From: Cyanophora paradoxa | Lineage: Eukaryota > Glaucocystophyceae > Cyanophorales > Cyanophoraceae | Reading direction: 5' to 3' | NCBI GenBank assembly: GCA_004431415.1 | Contig: QPMI01000023.1 | Span: 160,376-224,375 of the forward strand | Length of the DNA stretch: 64,000 nt | Shown here: positions 1 to 12,214 of the stretch, piece by piece | Position numbering within the stretch: the stretch's first letter is position 1 | Layout of the letters: each line of letters begins with the position of its first letter | Made by a program: the position numbers and the translations under genes | The notes under the pieces: generated by a model | Database searches by the model: none | Told to the model about the DNA's origin: nothing | The model's input: the letters and a program-made list of their open reading frames with translations, nothing else

Positions 1-3000
1 CATGCCACTTCCGCCAGGGGCCTTCTGGGGCCAGCAGCCGCGTCCGCGGGCGCGGGAGGGAGCGCGGGCGGGCGGTCGACGGCGGCCGGCGCGGCAGAGC
101 CGCCCGTGAGCGGGGTCATTTTGGTCGCTGACATCTCGGGCTTCTCCTGTGAGGCCGCCCGTCCCCGCGGCGCCCGGCCTCGCCCGCGGCTGAGGCGGCC
201 CCGCGCAGCGCTTTGCGAGAAGGCGGGGCGCGACGAGACCCTCCAGGAAGGTGCGAACGAAGGCTCCAGCCCCGCCCTGCGCTGCCCGCCGCCGCGCCCC
301 GCGCCGCCCGCGCGGCCGCTGACCCCAGCGCGCCCGCAGAGCTCTGCCGTGTCATAAACGGGTACATCTGCGCGTGCGCCCGTCGAGAGGGGTACGGCGC
401 TCACGCGCGCCCCGCAGCGCGTTCTCCAAGGAGGTAGAGCTGGCCGAGCGCTACGGGGGGAAGTCCTCTGCTTTCTCGGCGACGGTACCCCCGGCGCCTT
501 GCTCCCCCCTCCCCTCACCCCACCGTCCCCGCAGGTTTGCTGGTGTTCTGGCCGCTGCCCGGGAGGCCGAATCAGCGGGTCGGGCCGGGGCGCCCCGCCG
601 GCCGGGGGATGGGCCTGGCGGGACTGGCGTCGGGGCTGGCGCCGGGCGCTGCGCCGCCCGCCGCGGGGCCACAGCTGCCTTCGGCGGCCGCGAGCGCCGC
701 GATGGCGCTGCGCGCCGCTAAGGCCGTTGCCTGCGGCCTCGCCATCCAGGAGGAGTTCTCGTCCGTCTGCGTCGGTACCCCCCTCCCGCCCGTCGCCCCG
801 GAGGGGGGAATGATCCCCGGGGGGTAGGGATGGGCAAGGACATGGGCCTGCGGGTGGCCGTCGCCGCGGGGGACTTCACCGAGTACCACTGCGGCCTCGG
901 GTACCCCCCTCCTTCCCTCCCCCTCCCCGGTTCGACGCGGGCGCGCAGGGCGTGGTCGGGAGGGGGGGGGGAGCCCGCCCTCGTCGACGCCCGGGGGCAC
1001 CTCGTGCCGGGGTACGATGATATGATCCTCTCCTTCCCCCCCCCCCCCCCCCCTTCCTGACGCCTCCCTGCCTCGCGAAGACGCATGCAGCACTTCATAG
1101 CTGGCCCCGCCATTGAGGAGGCTGGGGCCGCCCTCGCTGGTGCCTCGTACCCCCCCCCGCGCTGCCCGCGCACCGACCCGCCCCGCCCCGCTCAAGAGTG
1201 TTTCGGCGCAGCGGTCAAGGCGGGGGAGGTCGCGGTGTGCCGCTCGGCGCAGCGGTACCTGCCGGCGGCCATCGTCGCCGCCTCGGCCGCCCTCACCGGC
1301 GGCGGCGCCGGCGGAGGTCGCCTCTCCTCCCGCTCCGGTCGCTCCGGCTCCAGGCGAGCGAACGAGCGAGCGAGCGAACGTTCCTCTCACCCCCCCCTCA
1401 CTTCGTTCGCAGGCGCGGCTCGTTCTCCGGCTCGCGGGGCCAGGGGGGGGACGCGTACGACTCGGGGGCGGAGTCCTCTCCGGAGCGCGGCCCCTTCTCG
1501 CCCCCCGGCAGCCGCGGGCGCCTCTCGGGCATCTTCGCGTCCCCCTCCGCCGCCGAGTCCCACTTCGTCGCGTACCCCGCCACCCGCGACGCCCTCGAGG
1601 AGTTCGTCGCCGGATTCGAACCCCGTCGCCCCGCCGGTGCGAATCGCTGTGCCCCGCCCCCTCCTCTTCCACACCCCCCCCCCCCCCCCCCCCCCTCCCC
1701 GCCCGTGCGCCCCCCTCTGAGCCCGCCCCGCAGAAGTGGCCCCGCTGGAGCTCGAACCCGAGGAGGAGGACGAGATCGCCCTCTACGTGTCCGTCACCCC
1801 TCTCCCCGCCCGAAGCAGTACCCCTAGCTTCGAACGCTGTACCCCCGCAGGCCCTACACGGTACGGGCGCGCTTCGAGAGCATGCGGGCCTGGGCCGCGT
1901 CGGGCTCGAACGAAGCATTCGACCCCGTGCGCGCGTACCCCCTCCTCCCCCTCCCCTTCATTTCCCGTACCCCTTCGACGCGTATCCCCAGACGCGTTTC
2001 CTCTCCGAGTTCCGGCTCTGCTCTGTGCTGGTGCGCGCGGATCGCCGTACCCCCTCCCGCCTCTACGCTGACCCCACGAAGTTCTTGAAGCTGTGCGGAC
2101 TCGACCCCTCGCACGAATCCGTCCAGCGCGCGGTACGCCGCCCTTCCAAATCGCCGTGTCCGCCAGCAATCCATTCCCGACATTCCCGGCATTTCCGCGC
2201 CGCAGGTGCGCTCCCTTCAAGCCGTCCTCTACTCCCACGAGGGCTCCCTCCGCCAGGTCGTCCTCGACGACAAGGTACCCCCCCGGCTCTTCCCCCCCGC
2301 GCTCCCGGTCCTGAGCCCCCCCCCCCCCCCGCCCTCCCAGGGTATGGTGTTCATCGGGGTCTTCGGGCTCTGGCCCTTCGGTCCGCGTCGCCCGCCCTCG
2401 GCTCTGTTCCCCCCACTTCCACTCACCGACCTCTTTCCCCGCCTCTGCAGCGCACGAGAACGACGCGCTTCGCGCGGTGGGCTGCGGTGCGTCCCTCGTT
2501 CGTGAGCGCTGCTGCGCCGAGGGCCGTCCTGAGAGGCGCGCACGCGCGCTTCGCCGCAGCGGTCGACATGCAAGAGAGCATGCGCGCGATGGGCGTCGAC
2601 ACCGTCCGCCGATTTCCATCCTTGTGCGCCCCTCTTCCCGCCCTCTGAAGCTCCTCCGGCCTGCCCCCAGAGCGTCGGGATCACGAGCGGCCTCGTCTTT
2701 TGCACTTTCGGTGCGCCTCTCTCCGCGCGAAGCTTCTCAGGACTCGGGGCGAAGCTTCGCTCGCAGTGGGGAGCCCGACGCGATGCGAGTTCAGCGTGTT
2801 CGGGCAGACCGTCAACAGGGCCGGTGCGCTCCGTTCGCTCGCTCGCGCGCGCGCCCCTTGCTCGCGCCGGCCCGAGGGCCTCTTACCCCCCTTCCCCCCT
2901 CCCCCCCCCTTCGTTCGCTCGCAGCGCGCTTGATGTCGAAGAGCGAGAACGACGTCTACGTGGACGCCAAGGTGGGACAGACAAGCCCCCCGGGCCCGAC

Positions 3001-6000
3001 GCGCGCGCTGGACTGATCTCGCGCCACGCAGACGCACGAGGCGTGCCGCTCGAAGGTGAGGATGGCCCACGTCGGCGACTTCAACCTCAAGGGCGTCGAG
3101 GGCAAGGTCCGCAGCCTGGAGCCTAGCCTGGACCCTATCCTGGACCGTGGGGAGCCGGGCCAGGGCCCGGCCCGGCCTGCGCCCTTCGCCCCTTCTCCTC
3201 GGCTCAGGGGGGCGTCCTCCCAGGTGCCTGTGTACCGCCCGGAGCGGAGGGGCGGCGCCATCCGCACGACAAGCTTCCGCCACAGCAACAAGAGCTTCAG
3301 CAGGAAGGCCCGCCGCCTTCCTTTCCTACGCTTGCGCCCATCTCTTCTTGATCCGTGCCGAGCAGCGGGCGCTGGCGAGCGTGACGGCGCGCTCGGCGGA
3401 GGAGGCGCGCGTGGACGCCGTCGTGCGGGCCGCCAGCGCCGGCGGCCTTTTAGCGGCGCCGGCGGCGCCGGCGGCGGCGCCGGAGCCCTCGCCGGGGGGC
3501 GCGTCGGCCTCGCGGGCGGCGTGGGAGCCGCCGCCCCCCTCCATCCTCCTCTTCGAAGGGCCCAGCGGCTCAGGTGAGCCCGCCGACCCGCCCGCCCCGC
3601 CGTCCTGCCCCAGTCTAAGGCGGCCGCCCGGGCGATCCTCGGCCCCTGACGCCCCGCCAGGCAAGTCCGTCCTCGCGGCGCACGCCGCGCGCGTCGCCGC
3701 GCAGCTCGACATGGTCGTCGTCCACTCCGGTACCCCCCTTCCCTTCCCTCTGAGAAGAAGAAGACGCGCGCCGCCTCCGGCTGAGCTGGCTCGCTCGTTC
3801 GGCTCGTTCGGCTCGTTTTCGGCGCAGCGGCGCGGGAGAACCGCGAGACGAGCGCCCTGTTCGTCTGGCGCGCCATCGTCCGCGCCCTCTTCCCCCTCGC
3901 CTCCCTCGACGTGCTTTCCTTGAAATGTTGAAATGTTCGAATCTTTTCCGCCCCCTTGACTGCCCTGCTCTGCCCGCGCCGCCAGATGGGCCCCCTGCTC
4001 GACGTGGAGACGGACGTCGAGCTGCTCGCCCACCTGATCAAGGCGCTGCACGCCCCCGAGCGTGAGCCTCAGGTGAGCCTCATACCAAGTTTCTCTTCTC
4101 CTTACCCACCTGCTCTTCTTCTCGCTAGCATCGTTCGCCGTCCCCGCGCCCCGCCCCTCTGACACGCGCGAGCAGTACAATGCGCAGCAGCAGCAGCAGG
4201 CGTCGGGGGGCCGCCGGCGCAAGGCGAGCGCCTCGGGGCCGGACGGGGTGGGAGGAGGCAAGGGCCGCCGCGGGAGCGCCGGCGTGATGTGCGCACCGCC
4301 ATCGCCCGCGCGCGCTGGGGCCGGCGGCACGGCGGCGCCTGACGCGGCGGGGCAGGTGGGTGCAGCCGGACGCGTTCACCGTCGCCGCTCCGGCGGCGGG
4401 GCCGGGGCCGGGGCCGGGCCCGGGCCCCCCGAGCAAGGGGTCGACGCCACCCACTTCGATGCCCGATATGGTCCCGTGCGCCTGCGATCCCAGGGCCCCT
4501 CGCCCCCTCTCTACTCTTAAGTCGTATTCACCTCCCGCGGCAGGCCGCAGGAGGCGGGTACGGTGTTCGTCCTCGCCCGCCGCGGGTCAGCCGCCGATCG
4601 CGAGCACCGTCTCACCAGCGCCAGTCCCGAGGTCGCGTACCTCGTTTCGTTCGTGTACCCGTCGGTCCATTGACGGCGATGCGCAGCCCAACCCGTTCAC
4701 CGGCGGCCCCTCGCGCCCCCGCACCGCGGCCCGCGATCCCCGCTCCCGCAGCACCGCCAGCTCCCCGGTACCCCCCGACGCCTTCCTCGCCCAGCCTTCC
4801 CTCCCCGGAGCGCCGGACGAGCCGGCGGCGTCGGCGGCGGCGGGCGCGCCGCGCATGTCGAAACTGATGGCGCTGCCGATGGTCCACCACGAGGCCGGCC
4901 CGGGCCGGCGGCACAGCGTACACGACCGGGCGGCCGAGGCCGCAGGCGGCGGCGGCGGCGGCGGCGACGGCGGCGGCGGCGGTGGCTTGACCGACTCGCT
5001 GATGCCAGAGGGCGATGGCTACGTCGCGGGCGCCGAGGCGGCCCCTTCGGACGGCGCCCCGCCGCCCCAGTCCGACACGTCGCTGAAGGGGCGGCGGGCG
5101 CCCAAGCTCGGGGACGCCGGCGAGCGCTCCAGCTCGAAGCTGCTCAGCTTCAGTTGGCGCCAGGGCGGCGGCGGCGCCGCCGCCACGGCCGCCGCGACCC
5201 CGAAGGGCGGCGCCGCCACCCCGCACAGCGCCGGCGGCAGGCTCCGCCGGCAGCAATCGTTCGAGGAGGAATTCGAGGAGGGGGCGGCGCCGGCGGCGAT
5301 CTTCGCGCAGCCGACGGCGCCCGACGAGTCCGTCGAGTGGATCGCGTGCGGCGTGCGCGCCCTCGTCGCCAAGCTCGTCGTCCGGCGCGCCGCCGCCGGC
5401 CGCCCCATCCTCGTCGTCCTGGAAGGCACATGCAGCGACTGGGTCTGACTCTGTCTCTCGGGTCTGACTCTGTGTGTGTGCGCCCGCGCAGACCTGCACC
5501 ACGCCGACTCGCAGAGCTGGGCGGTCCTCGGCGAGCTCATACAGGCCCTGGCCGAGGCGCCCGCCGGCGCCGCGCGCGTCGCCCTCGTGGGGACCCTCCG
5601 CACCCCGGCCGAGCACTCGCCGGCCGCCCGCGCCGCCGCGCGCCTCCAGGCCGAGCACCGCGGCCGCGCCGAGCTCATCAAGCTTGGTGCCTTCCTCCTA
5701 GCAATCCCGACGCGATACACAAACAATGAAACGGTCTTATAAGACGCTATGTGATTCTAACATTGAAATCGGGGCAGGCCCGCTGACGGACGGGGACGTG
5801 GAGGCGCTGGTCTGCTCGACGGTCGGCGCCGCCCGCGTGCCCCGCGCCCTCCGCGACTTCGTCAAGGCCCAGGTGCCCGGCGCCCGCACCCCTGCCTTTT
5901 AGAAGGACTCCCGCGCACTGTTACAGAGGCCTTCTTTTGTAAGGGATCCAGCGCACTGTTAAAAAGGCCCCAGAGCGCTGCGCAGCGGCCTTGGGCCTCG

Positions 6001-9000
6001 CCGCGAAGCCCTCGGAGCGAAGCGAGCGAGCGCGCTCTGACGGCGGCGCCTCTCGCGCAGACGGACGGGCTGGCGGTGCTCGTGGTGGACCTCGCCCGCT
6101 CCCTCCTCCAGGAGGGCGCCCTCGCCGTGCGCCCCGCCGCCCCGCCCGCCCCCTCCCTCCGCCGCCTTCTCTCCCCGCGCCCTAGAGATTCCCCCGACAC
6201 CGCCCCCGAATTATAGCTACGACTCGATGCGAGATTTATCGCTTATATCGTTTATCTATCGCTCTTTGGGCGCCTCCTTTCACCGCTCTCTTGAGCGCGC
6301 GCCGACCCGGCCCGCCCCGCCCCGCCCCGCAGGTGGACACCGCGGGGGACGCCATCGTCAAGGGGCCCCTGCGCCGCCTCAAGCCCACCGTCCGCCCTTC
6401 CCGCCCGCCCGCCCTTCCCTCCCTCCCTCCCTTTCCTGAGCCTACGGGGCGGCAGGACGGGGCGCGCGCAGCTGTGATGGAGAAGCTGGACCGCCTGACC
6501 GCCGTCCAGTCCACCACCCTTAAGCTCGCCGGTCAGTCGGTCGGCGCCGTTGGCCGCAGGCCAACGGTACCGCACCGCCGGCTGACTACGCCTTCGCGCG
6601 CCCGGCAGCGGTGATCGGCGTGCGCTTCTCCGTGGCTGAGCTACTCGCCATCCACCCGGGCAGTGCGCGTGGCCCGCCCGCGCCCCCCTCCTCTCCGCTC
6701 AGCTCCGCGCCGCCCGCGCTGCAGGCCGCTCGATCGGGGGCGGCGGCTCGAGCGCGCTGGTCTCGCCGCAGTCACCCGAGGCAGAGCCGACCGTCGAACA
6801 GGTGCGCGCCCCCTCGCGCTCTTCTCTGCGGAGCAGCCCCTTCCACCCTTCTATAGACAGCTCAACGGCGGCGGTCCCCGCGTACTCCTAGCGCCAACCT
6901 TTGCTGTCCTTATCTCCTGCACGGCTGACCCGTCCCAATCGTTCAGGTGCGGGCGGCGGTGGCGGCGGCCTCGCGGGACGCGAGCCTGGGGGCCGCCATC
7001 GACCGCGAGCTCGCCGCCCTCGTCAAGCTCGGCATCCTGGTCCGTCCGCGCCGAAGACATGGCATATAAGCCAGCTAGATACAGATGGATACAGAAGATA
7101 TATAACACACAAGTTAGTTATAAAGCGGGCTCGCCGAGGGCGGCATCTATCTATCTTCTATTCTATCTATCCGCCCCCGCCCCGCCCCCGCCTCCTACAG
7201 AAGATAGATAGAATACAGCCGGGGCGGGCCGGTCTGACGGGGGCGGGGGCGCAGGGGGAGGCGGATGCGGGGGAGGAGGAGGGCGGGGGCCTGGTGGAGG
7301 CCGCGGACGCCCTCTCCGCCGCCTCGGGCGCCCCCCGCGAGTACGAGTTCCTCCAGCCCCTCACCCAGGTCCGCCGCTCCGCTCCGCCCCGCCCCGCTCC
7401 GCTCTTAGCGGAGGAAGGTTCTTTGTAATTTATAACGCTATCAGTCTAGCTTTCGGTTCTATACCAGGTTTAGCTGTTGCATTTGGTTTCGGGATCCCAC
7501 TTACTCCTGGGGCGCAGGAGGTGGTGTACAGCCTGCTGCCCGTGACGGAGCGGCGGGCGCTGCACCTCAAGCTCGCCCTGTTCCACGAGTCCCGCCTCCG
7601 CCCCAGCCCCTCCACCCTCTCCCCGGGGACCCTCTCCCCGGCCTCCTCCACCCTCTCCCCCTCCCCGTGCGCCCCGCCCCCCCCACTCAAAGCCTCCAGA
7701 GCGACCCTCCTGAGCGCCCGCTCGCTCCTCAGGATCCTTGCGGGGGCGCCCCTGGACGAGCGCGACGGGCCCGGCGGGGTGGACGACGACCTGGCGGCGA
7801 CCCTCGCCCACCACTTCGTCCTCGCAAACGTGCGGCCTCAGCTGAGGGCGCGGGGCTGGGCTTAGCGAGCTTAAGCTTGAGCGAAGATAGAAGAAGCTTA
7901 GGCTTAAGCTTCGTCGCGAGGCTCAGCAAGCTTAGCAAGGCCTGGCTTGAGCTTACGCTTCGTCGCCGTCGCCGTCGGCGTCGCCGCTGCCGCCGCCGCC
8001 GCCGCCGCTCCGGCGCTGAGCTGAGCTGAGCTGAACGGGCGGGCGGGCGCGCAGGAGCCCGGGCGGGCGTGCCGCTACCTCGAGCGGTGCGCGGAGGCCG
8101 CGTACGCCTCCTTCGCCAACTTCGAGGTGAACGTTCCTCCCCCCCCCCCCTCTTTCTATCTTGGCCTGCGCTGATTCCTTGTTCCCGCTTGTTCTGCGCT
8201 CCTTGCTTCTTGCCAGGCGATGCGCCTGTACGAGGACCTCCTCCAAGTGAGCGCCGCGGCGCCCCCGCGCCCCGCCACGCGCCTCCGCTGGATGCGCCAG
8301 CTCGCCACCGTCTACGCACGCCTCGAGTGCGCCCCCCCCCCTCTTCAGCTGTACCCCTTCAACTTCTAACGCCGTACCCAGCATGTTCAAGGAGAGCATA
8401 GCGATCAGCCTGGCGGCGCTGGAGGCGGCGGGGCGGCCGGCGCCCCGCTCCCCGCTGGCCCAGCGCCTCAGCGCGTACTGGGGCACGGCGAAGGTCCTCC
8501 TGAAGGGGGCGCCCCGCCCCGATCGGTACCTGCGGGGCGCCCGCCGGGAGCCCGAGGGCGGCGGCGAGGCGGCCGAGATGGTGCGCCTCCCCGCTCCTCC
8601 CCATCCGAGCACTGGCTCCTAGACGGACGCCAGCCACTCGTCCTCGTCCGAGTCGGATCCGCGTACCCCCAACTCAACTCCTCTGACCCCTCCGCCCCGC
8701 CCCGGCCCCGCCCCGCAGAGCCAGGAGCTCTCGCGCCTGTACAGCGTCCTCCTCTTCACCACCTACGGCGCCGGTGCGCCCCGCCCCTCCGCTTTCCTTC
8801 GCTCCGCTTCGCTCTGCTCTCCTCTCTCGCCCTCTTCTTCACCGTCTGAGCGGGGCGCCGCACTGCAGAGCACGGCGTCGTCCTCTCGTCGTACTGCATC
8901 TCGACGGTGCGCGAAGACGCAGCTCTCGAGATCCCTAGTTTAAAAAGATGTGCTCGGATAGGTCCGGCCAGGCAGGACCGTCTCTAGATCCCTCCCCACG

Positions 9001-10737
9001 CGCCGCTGTTTCCAGCGGCTCGGCCGGACCGTCTCTAGATTCCTAGTTCTTCTTCTTCTAGGTCTAGCTCGCGGCAGGCTCGCGAGAAGCTGGCTCGCGC
9101 GAAGCCGCCGCTGACGCCCGCGCGCGCGCAGCTGGCGGCGAGGGCGGTGGCGCAGGACCCCCCCACGCTGAGCGGGCACACCGCCATCGGCCTCGCGCGC
9201 GCCGCCCAGGTGCCCGCCCGCTCAGATCTGATCTGATCTGATCTGATCTGACCGCTCGGGCAGCTGTGCGGGTTCGCGGGGCACCGGAAGCGCGCGGTGC
9301 AGTGGGCGTCCCTCGCGTGGTCCATGGCCCTCGAGATCGCCTCCCCCGAGGTCCGCTCAGATCAGATCAGATCAGATCAGATCTGATCTGATCCGATTCG
9401 CTACCCCGTGCGCATCCCCCAGGTGTGGCACGACATGACGAACCCCCTCGCCCAGACCCTCCTCGCCGCCTGCGGTCAGATCAATCAAATCATACCCGAT
9501 CCGATCCGATCCGATCCGACGTCTGATCTGATCTGATCCGATCCGAGCAGCCTTCGAGTCGGCGAGCTCGGCGCTGCAGTTCCTCGCGGAGGAGGCCGAG
9601 CGCGCCCGCAACCTGAACCACAGTGCGCCCCAGAACGACTATAGAGATCTAGAAACCCATCAAATCATATAATAGTAGTAACGCCGCGAACGACTAGAAG
9701 CTAGAGCACGAAAGAAACCCGTCTGACCAGTCGGCCGAACGGCCGGACGAGCGGCAGGCGCGCTGGTGTGCACCTGGCGCGGCGTGCTCGCCCTCCGCGC
9801 CTCGGCGCGCCTCGCGCACCCGGCCGGCGGCGTCGCCGGCCTCGCCTCCGAGCTCCGCTGCGCCCTCAGCGCCGTCAAGCGCAACCCCGACATCCTCGAG
9901 AGCTTCTACACCGTGCGCGTACCCCCCCTTCTGCCTCCTCCCCCCCGCCCGTCTCATCTCGAGGGCCCCGCACGCAGACGGTCGCGACGGCGGTGCTGGC
10001 GCAGTGCAGCCTCCTCATGGTCCTCATACCCCCCCCCCTCCCCCCCCCATCCTCCTCACCTGAGCGCAGGACGAGGCGGGGTTCGGGCTCTCGGTGCTGG
10101 AGGCGCACCTGGCGGGGCTCGTCTCGGGCGTCCGCGTCTCCCTCCCCTTCCGCGCCTCCCTCCAGGGCATCCTCGCCGCCGTGCGCCCTTAACTAAATCA
10201 ACTAAAGAACCCTTAACTAAGTTAACTAAAGAACTCTTAACCTCGCCGCCGTGCGCCCGCCCGCCCCCTCGAGAGAAGAGCCGCCGCGGCAGCAGAACTA
10301 GAGATCTAGCTGCCCTCTAGCTAAGGGCCGTGCGCCCGCCCCCCTCGCGACCGAAGGAGGACAAGAGGAAGGCCTCTTAACCGAGGCCTCTGCTTTCTGT
10401 CTAAGTAAGGGCCGGCGCGCCGCCCGCGGACCTCTTTGAAGGCGTCTGTCGAACGCATCGCGTCCGAACAACTGACGGTGCCGGCGCAGGCGCTGTTCCG
10501 GTGCGCGGGGCCGGAGGGCCGCGGGGCGGACGGCCGGACGGCGGCGCGCGTCGCCTGCGACGCGGTGGACCTCTCCAGGGTGCGCCCTTCGGACAGAGGC
10601 TCGTTTCTAGAAGCTCGTGAGATTCCGTCTGCCGGGGATACCTTGGGAGCCCGCACCTCCCCGGGGCCTCGATTCTAAGATGCATTTAAACCCTTTCGAG
10701 GGCCTTCCGAGGCCCTGTTGAGCTTCAGCCCCCCCCG

Positions 10738-10769
<32 letters not shown>

Positions 10770-11473
10770 CCCCTGACGGAGCGCCGCCGGCGGGGGCAGG
10801 GATGGGGTGGAGCTGGTGAGCCGGCTGGGCGTCTACGCCGACTTCTTCTTCGAGGCGACCGCCGTCCTCTACTACGCCCTCCTCCACACGTGCGCCCCCG
10901 CCCCCCGCCCCGCCCCCACGTTACGCCACGCTTCTTCTCTTACTGACGGGCGCGCAGCGGGCGGTGCCGGCCCTCGCCGGGCCGGCGCAGGCCCTCCTCC
11001 CGCACCTCTCGGCGGACCGGAGCGGGGGCCCGCGACGGAGCGGACGGACCCCACCGGCACCGCCTCGCAGCCGCCGCGGAGCCACTCGAACACGCTGGGG
11101 CCGCCGCCGCCGCGCCGCCGGGGCCGGGCGAGCTGCTTGCGGCCATCGAGGGCGCCGACGCCTACATGAAGCGCGCCGGGAAGGCCCGCCTCGTGCGCTC
11201 CCTCGCGCGCACCGCGGCGGGGATCGCGCGGGCGGCGCGCGGCGACCTCCGCGGGGCCCGCGCGCGCTTCGGGAGGCGGCGCGGGCGGCGCGGGAGGGCG
11301 GGCAGCTGTGTGACGAGGGCCTCGCCCTTCTCCTGCAGGCGGCGCACGCGCCGGCCGTGCCCGACCGCGCCCGCCTCGCCGCCGCCGCCGCCACCCTCTT
11401 CGCCGCCGCCGGCGACGCCTTCCACGCGCGCGTCGCGCGGGCTGTGGCCGCGGCGGCGGTGGCGCCGCCTTGA
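1..11473 (+). CDS. Soluble adenylyl cyclase, ADCY10-type (spliced, 5' partial)
   Basis: Class III cyclase with two catalytic domains followed by a large STAND-type ATPase and helical repeat region, the layout of bicarbonate-responsive soluble adenylyl cyclase that makes cAMP. Exons spell the first cyclase domain (ILVADISGFS near 115, with the metal-binding Asp; LGDGLLVFW across the intron ending near 534; GLRVAVAAGDFTEYHCG near 845; IAGPAIEEAG near 1098). The second domain follows (VLYSHEGSLRQVVLDDKG near 2230; GSPTRCEFSVFGQTVNRA near 2770; KGVEGKVPVYRP near 3090-3240). A Walker A, GPSGSGKS, is split by an intron at 3560-3670, and a Walker B-like LVVLEDLHHAD is split by an intron at 5426-5491. 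TPR-like helices follow to a TGA at 11471. The frame is open back to base 1, so the start lies upstream. Exon borders are read by eye; near 11270 the frame changes without an obvious intron. Family assignment is strong, exact gene model is not. Confidence 0.85.
5426..5491 (+). other. GC-AG intron inside the cyclase ATPase domain
   Basis: The Walker B-like segment LVVLE/DLHHAD needs GAA-G joined to AC-CTG. That places a 66-nt intron with a GC donor (gcacatg) and an acceptor ending cgcgcag. The conserved residues on both sides make the junction hard to place elsewhere. Interior contains a GTCTGACTCTGT direct repeat. Confidence 0.7.
9223..9547 (+). repeat. TGATC/TGATC-like pentamer arrays in three consecutive cyclase introns
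   Basis: Arrays of ATCTG, ATCAG and ATCCG pentamers occupy 9223-9251, 9356-9400 and 9475-9547. The segments between them are coding exons (for example LCGFAGHRKRAVQWASLAWS). The middle array switches from ATCAG to ATCTG units and so can fold back on itself. A shorter array of the same type lies near 24100-24140 in the phosphate exporter gene. Confidence 0.8.
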
Positions 11474-12214
11474 GTCGTTCGCTACGGCTCTGATGGCCGC
11501 GGCCCCGCGCGCCGGGCGGTGCTCTGCAGTACACGAAATTTAAGAAATTAATTTAGTGAATTCATCTCTGTGTCTGGGAGCGGCCAGCTGCAGGCGCCGG
11601 CGGCTCCCAAGTTTAACGGATGTGATGCTTTCAGAGTCTTTCTTCGCCCTTTCAATCTTTCAACCTCCGCCTTCGGGCTGATGTTCTGTATTTTCTCGTA
11701 CAGCTTTCGACAGCATAGAGTAGCAAGCAGATTCGCCAGCGCAGTGCGTGTAATTGGTTTCCTATCTCGCCTGAATATTTCACTTTTCACATTGGATCGA
11801 ATTCGAAGCTAGAGGCGCCGGCCGGCTCCAAGCTAACCCCCGCGCGCCGTTGACCGCGCGCTCGTGGGCTCGTGCAGGCCTAGGAACGTTAACGGAGCCG
11901 CGACCTAGGCCTGTGCGCATGCACCGGAGCCGCATGCAGCTCAGGAATGTGAGCTCTAGATGCACTGCAGGCGGCCATGGCCACGGCCTCCCGAGCTCGA
12001 GCTCTGCGAATATCGAGTTTTAATTTAATTCGATCGCGAAAGAAAAGCTGCGGCTGCGACTGCTGGTCATGCATGTGCAGGCATGCAGAGAGCTTTAAGC
12101 TTGAGAGTCATGTCGCGACAGAGAAGATGCTCTAAACCGAGTTATCGCAACATTTGAACGTTGACGCTACGTATACCGCGGCCGTAGTACACTATTGAGA
12201 TTATCATACTTGTA
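11474..12214. other. Convergent intergenic spacer, AT-richer
   Basis: Between the cyclase stop and the stop of the minus-strand REJ-like gene. Base composition drops in GC. A minus-strand 80-codon frame at 11548-11790 (contains RKLYEKIQNISPKAEVERLK) is intact but has no recognisable domain, splice context or partner, so I do not call it a gene. Several palindromic 6-mers (CCTAGG, CTGCAG, GAGCTC) cluster at 11870-12070. Confidence 0.5.

Noticed and set aside
572-1918. Minus-strand open frame of 448 codons
   Set aside because: Antisense to the cyclase domains; composition is typical of GC-rich antisense reading.
1113-2648. Plus-strand open frame of 511 codons
   Set aside because: Arg/Pro/Ser-rich shadow running through cyclase exons and introns; the cyclase motifs lie in other frames.
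2956-4041. Minus-strand open frames of 334-361 codons
   Set aside because: Antisense to the cyclase P-loop exons, with no domain and low-complexity Arg/Pro content.
9223-9547. CRISPR-like array
   Set aside because: Units are 5 nt without unique spacers and sit in introns of a eukaryotic gene.
11548-11790. Minus-strand 80-codon frame as a gene
   Set aside because: Intact but no domain, no splice or promoter context; it is the kind of frame expected by chance in AT-richer spacer.
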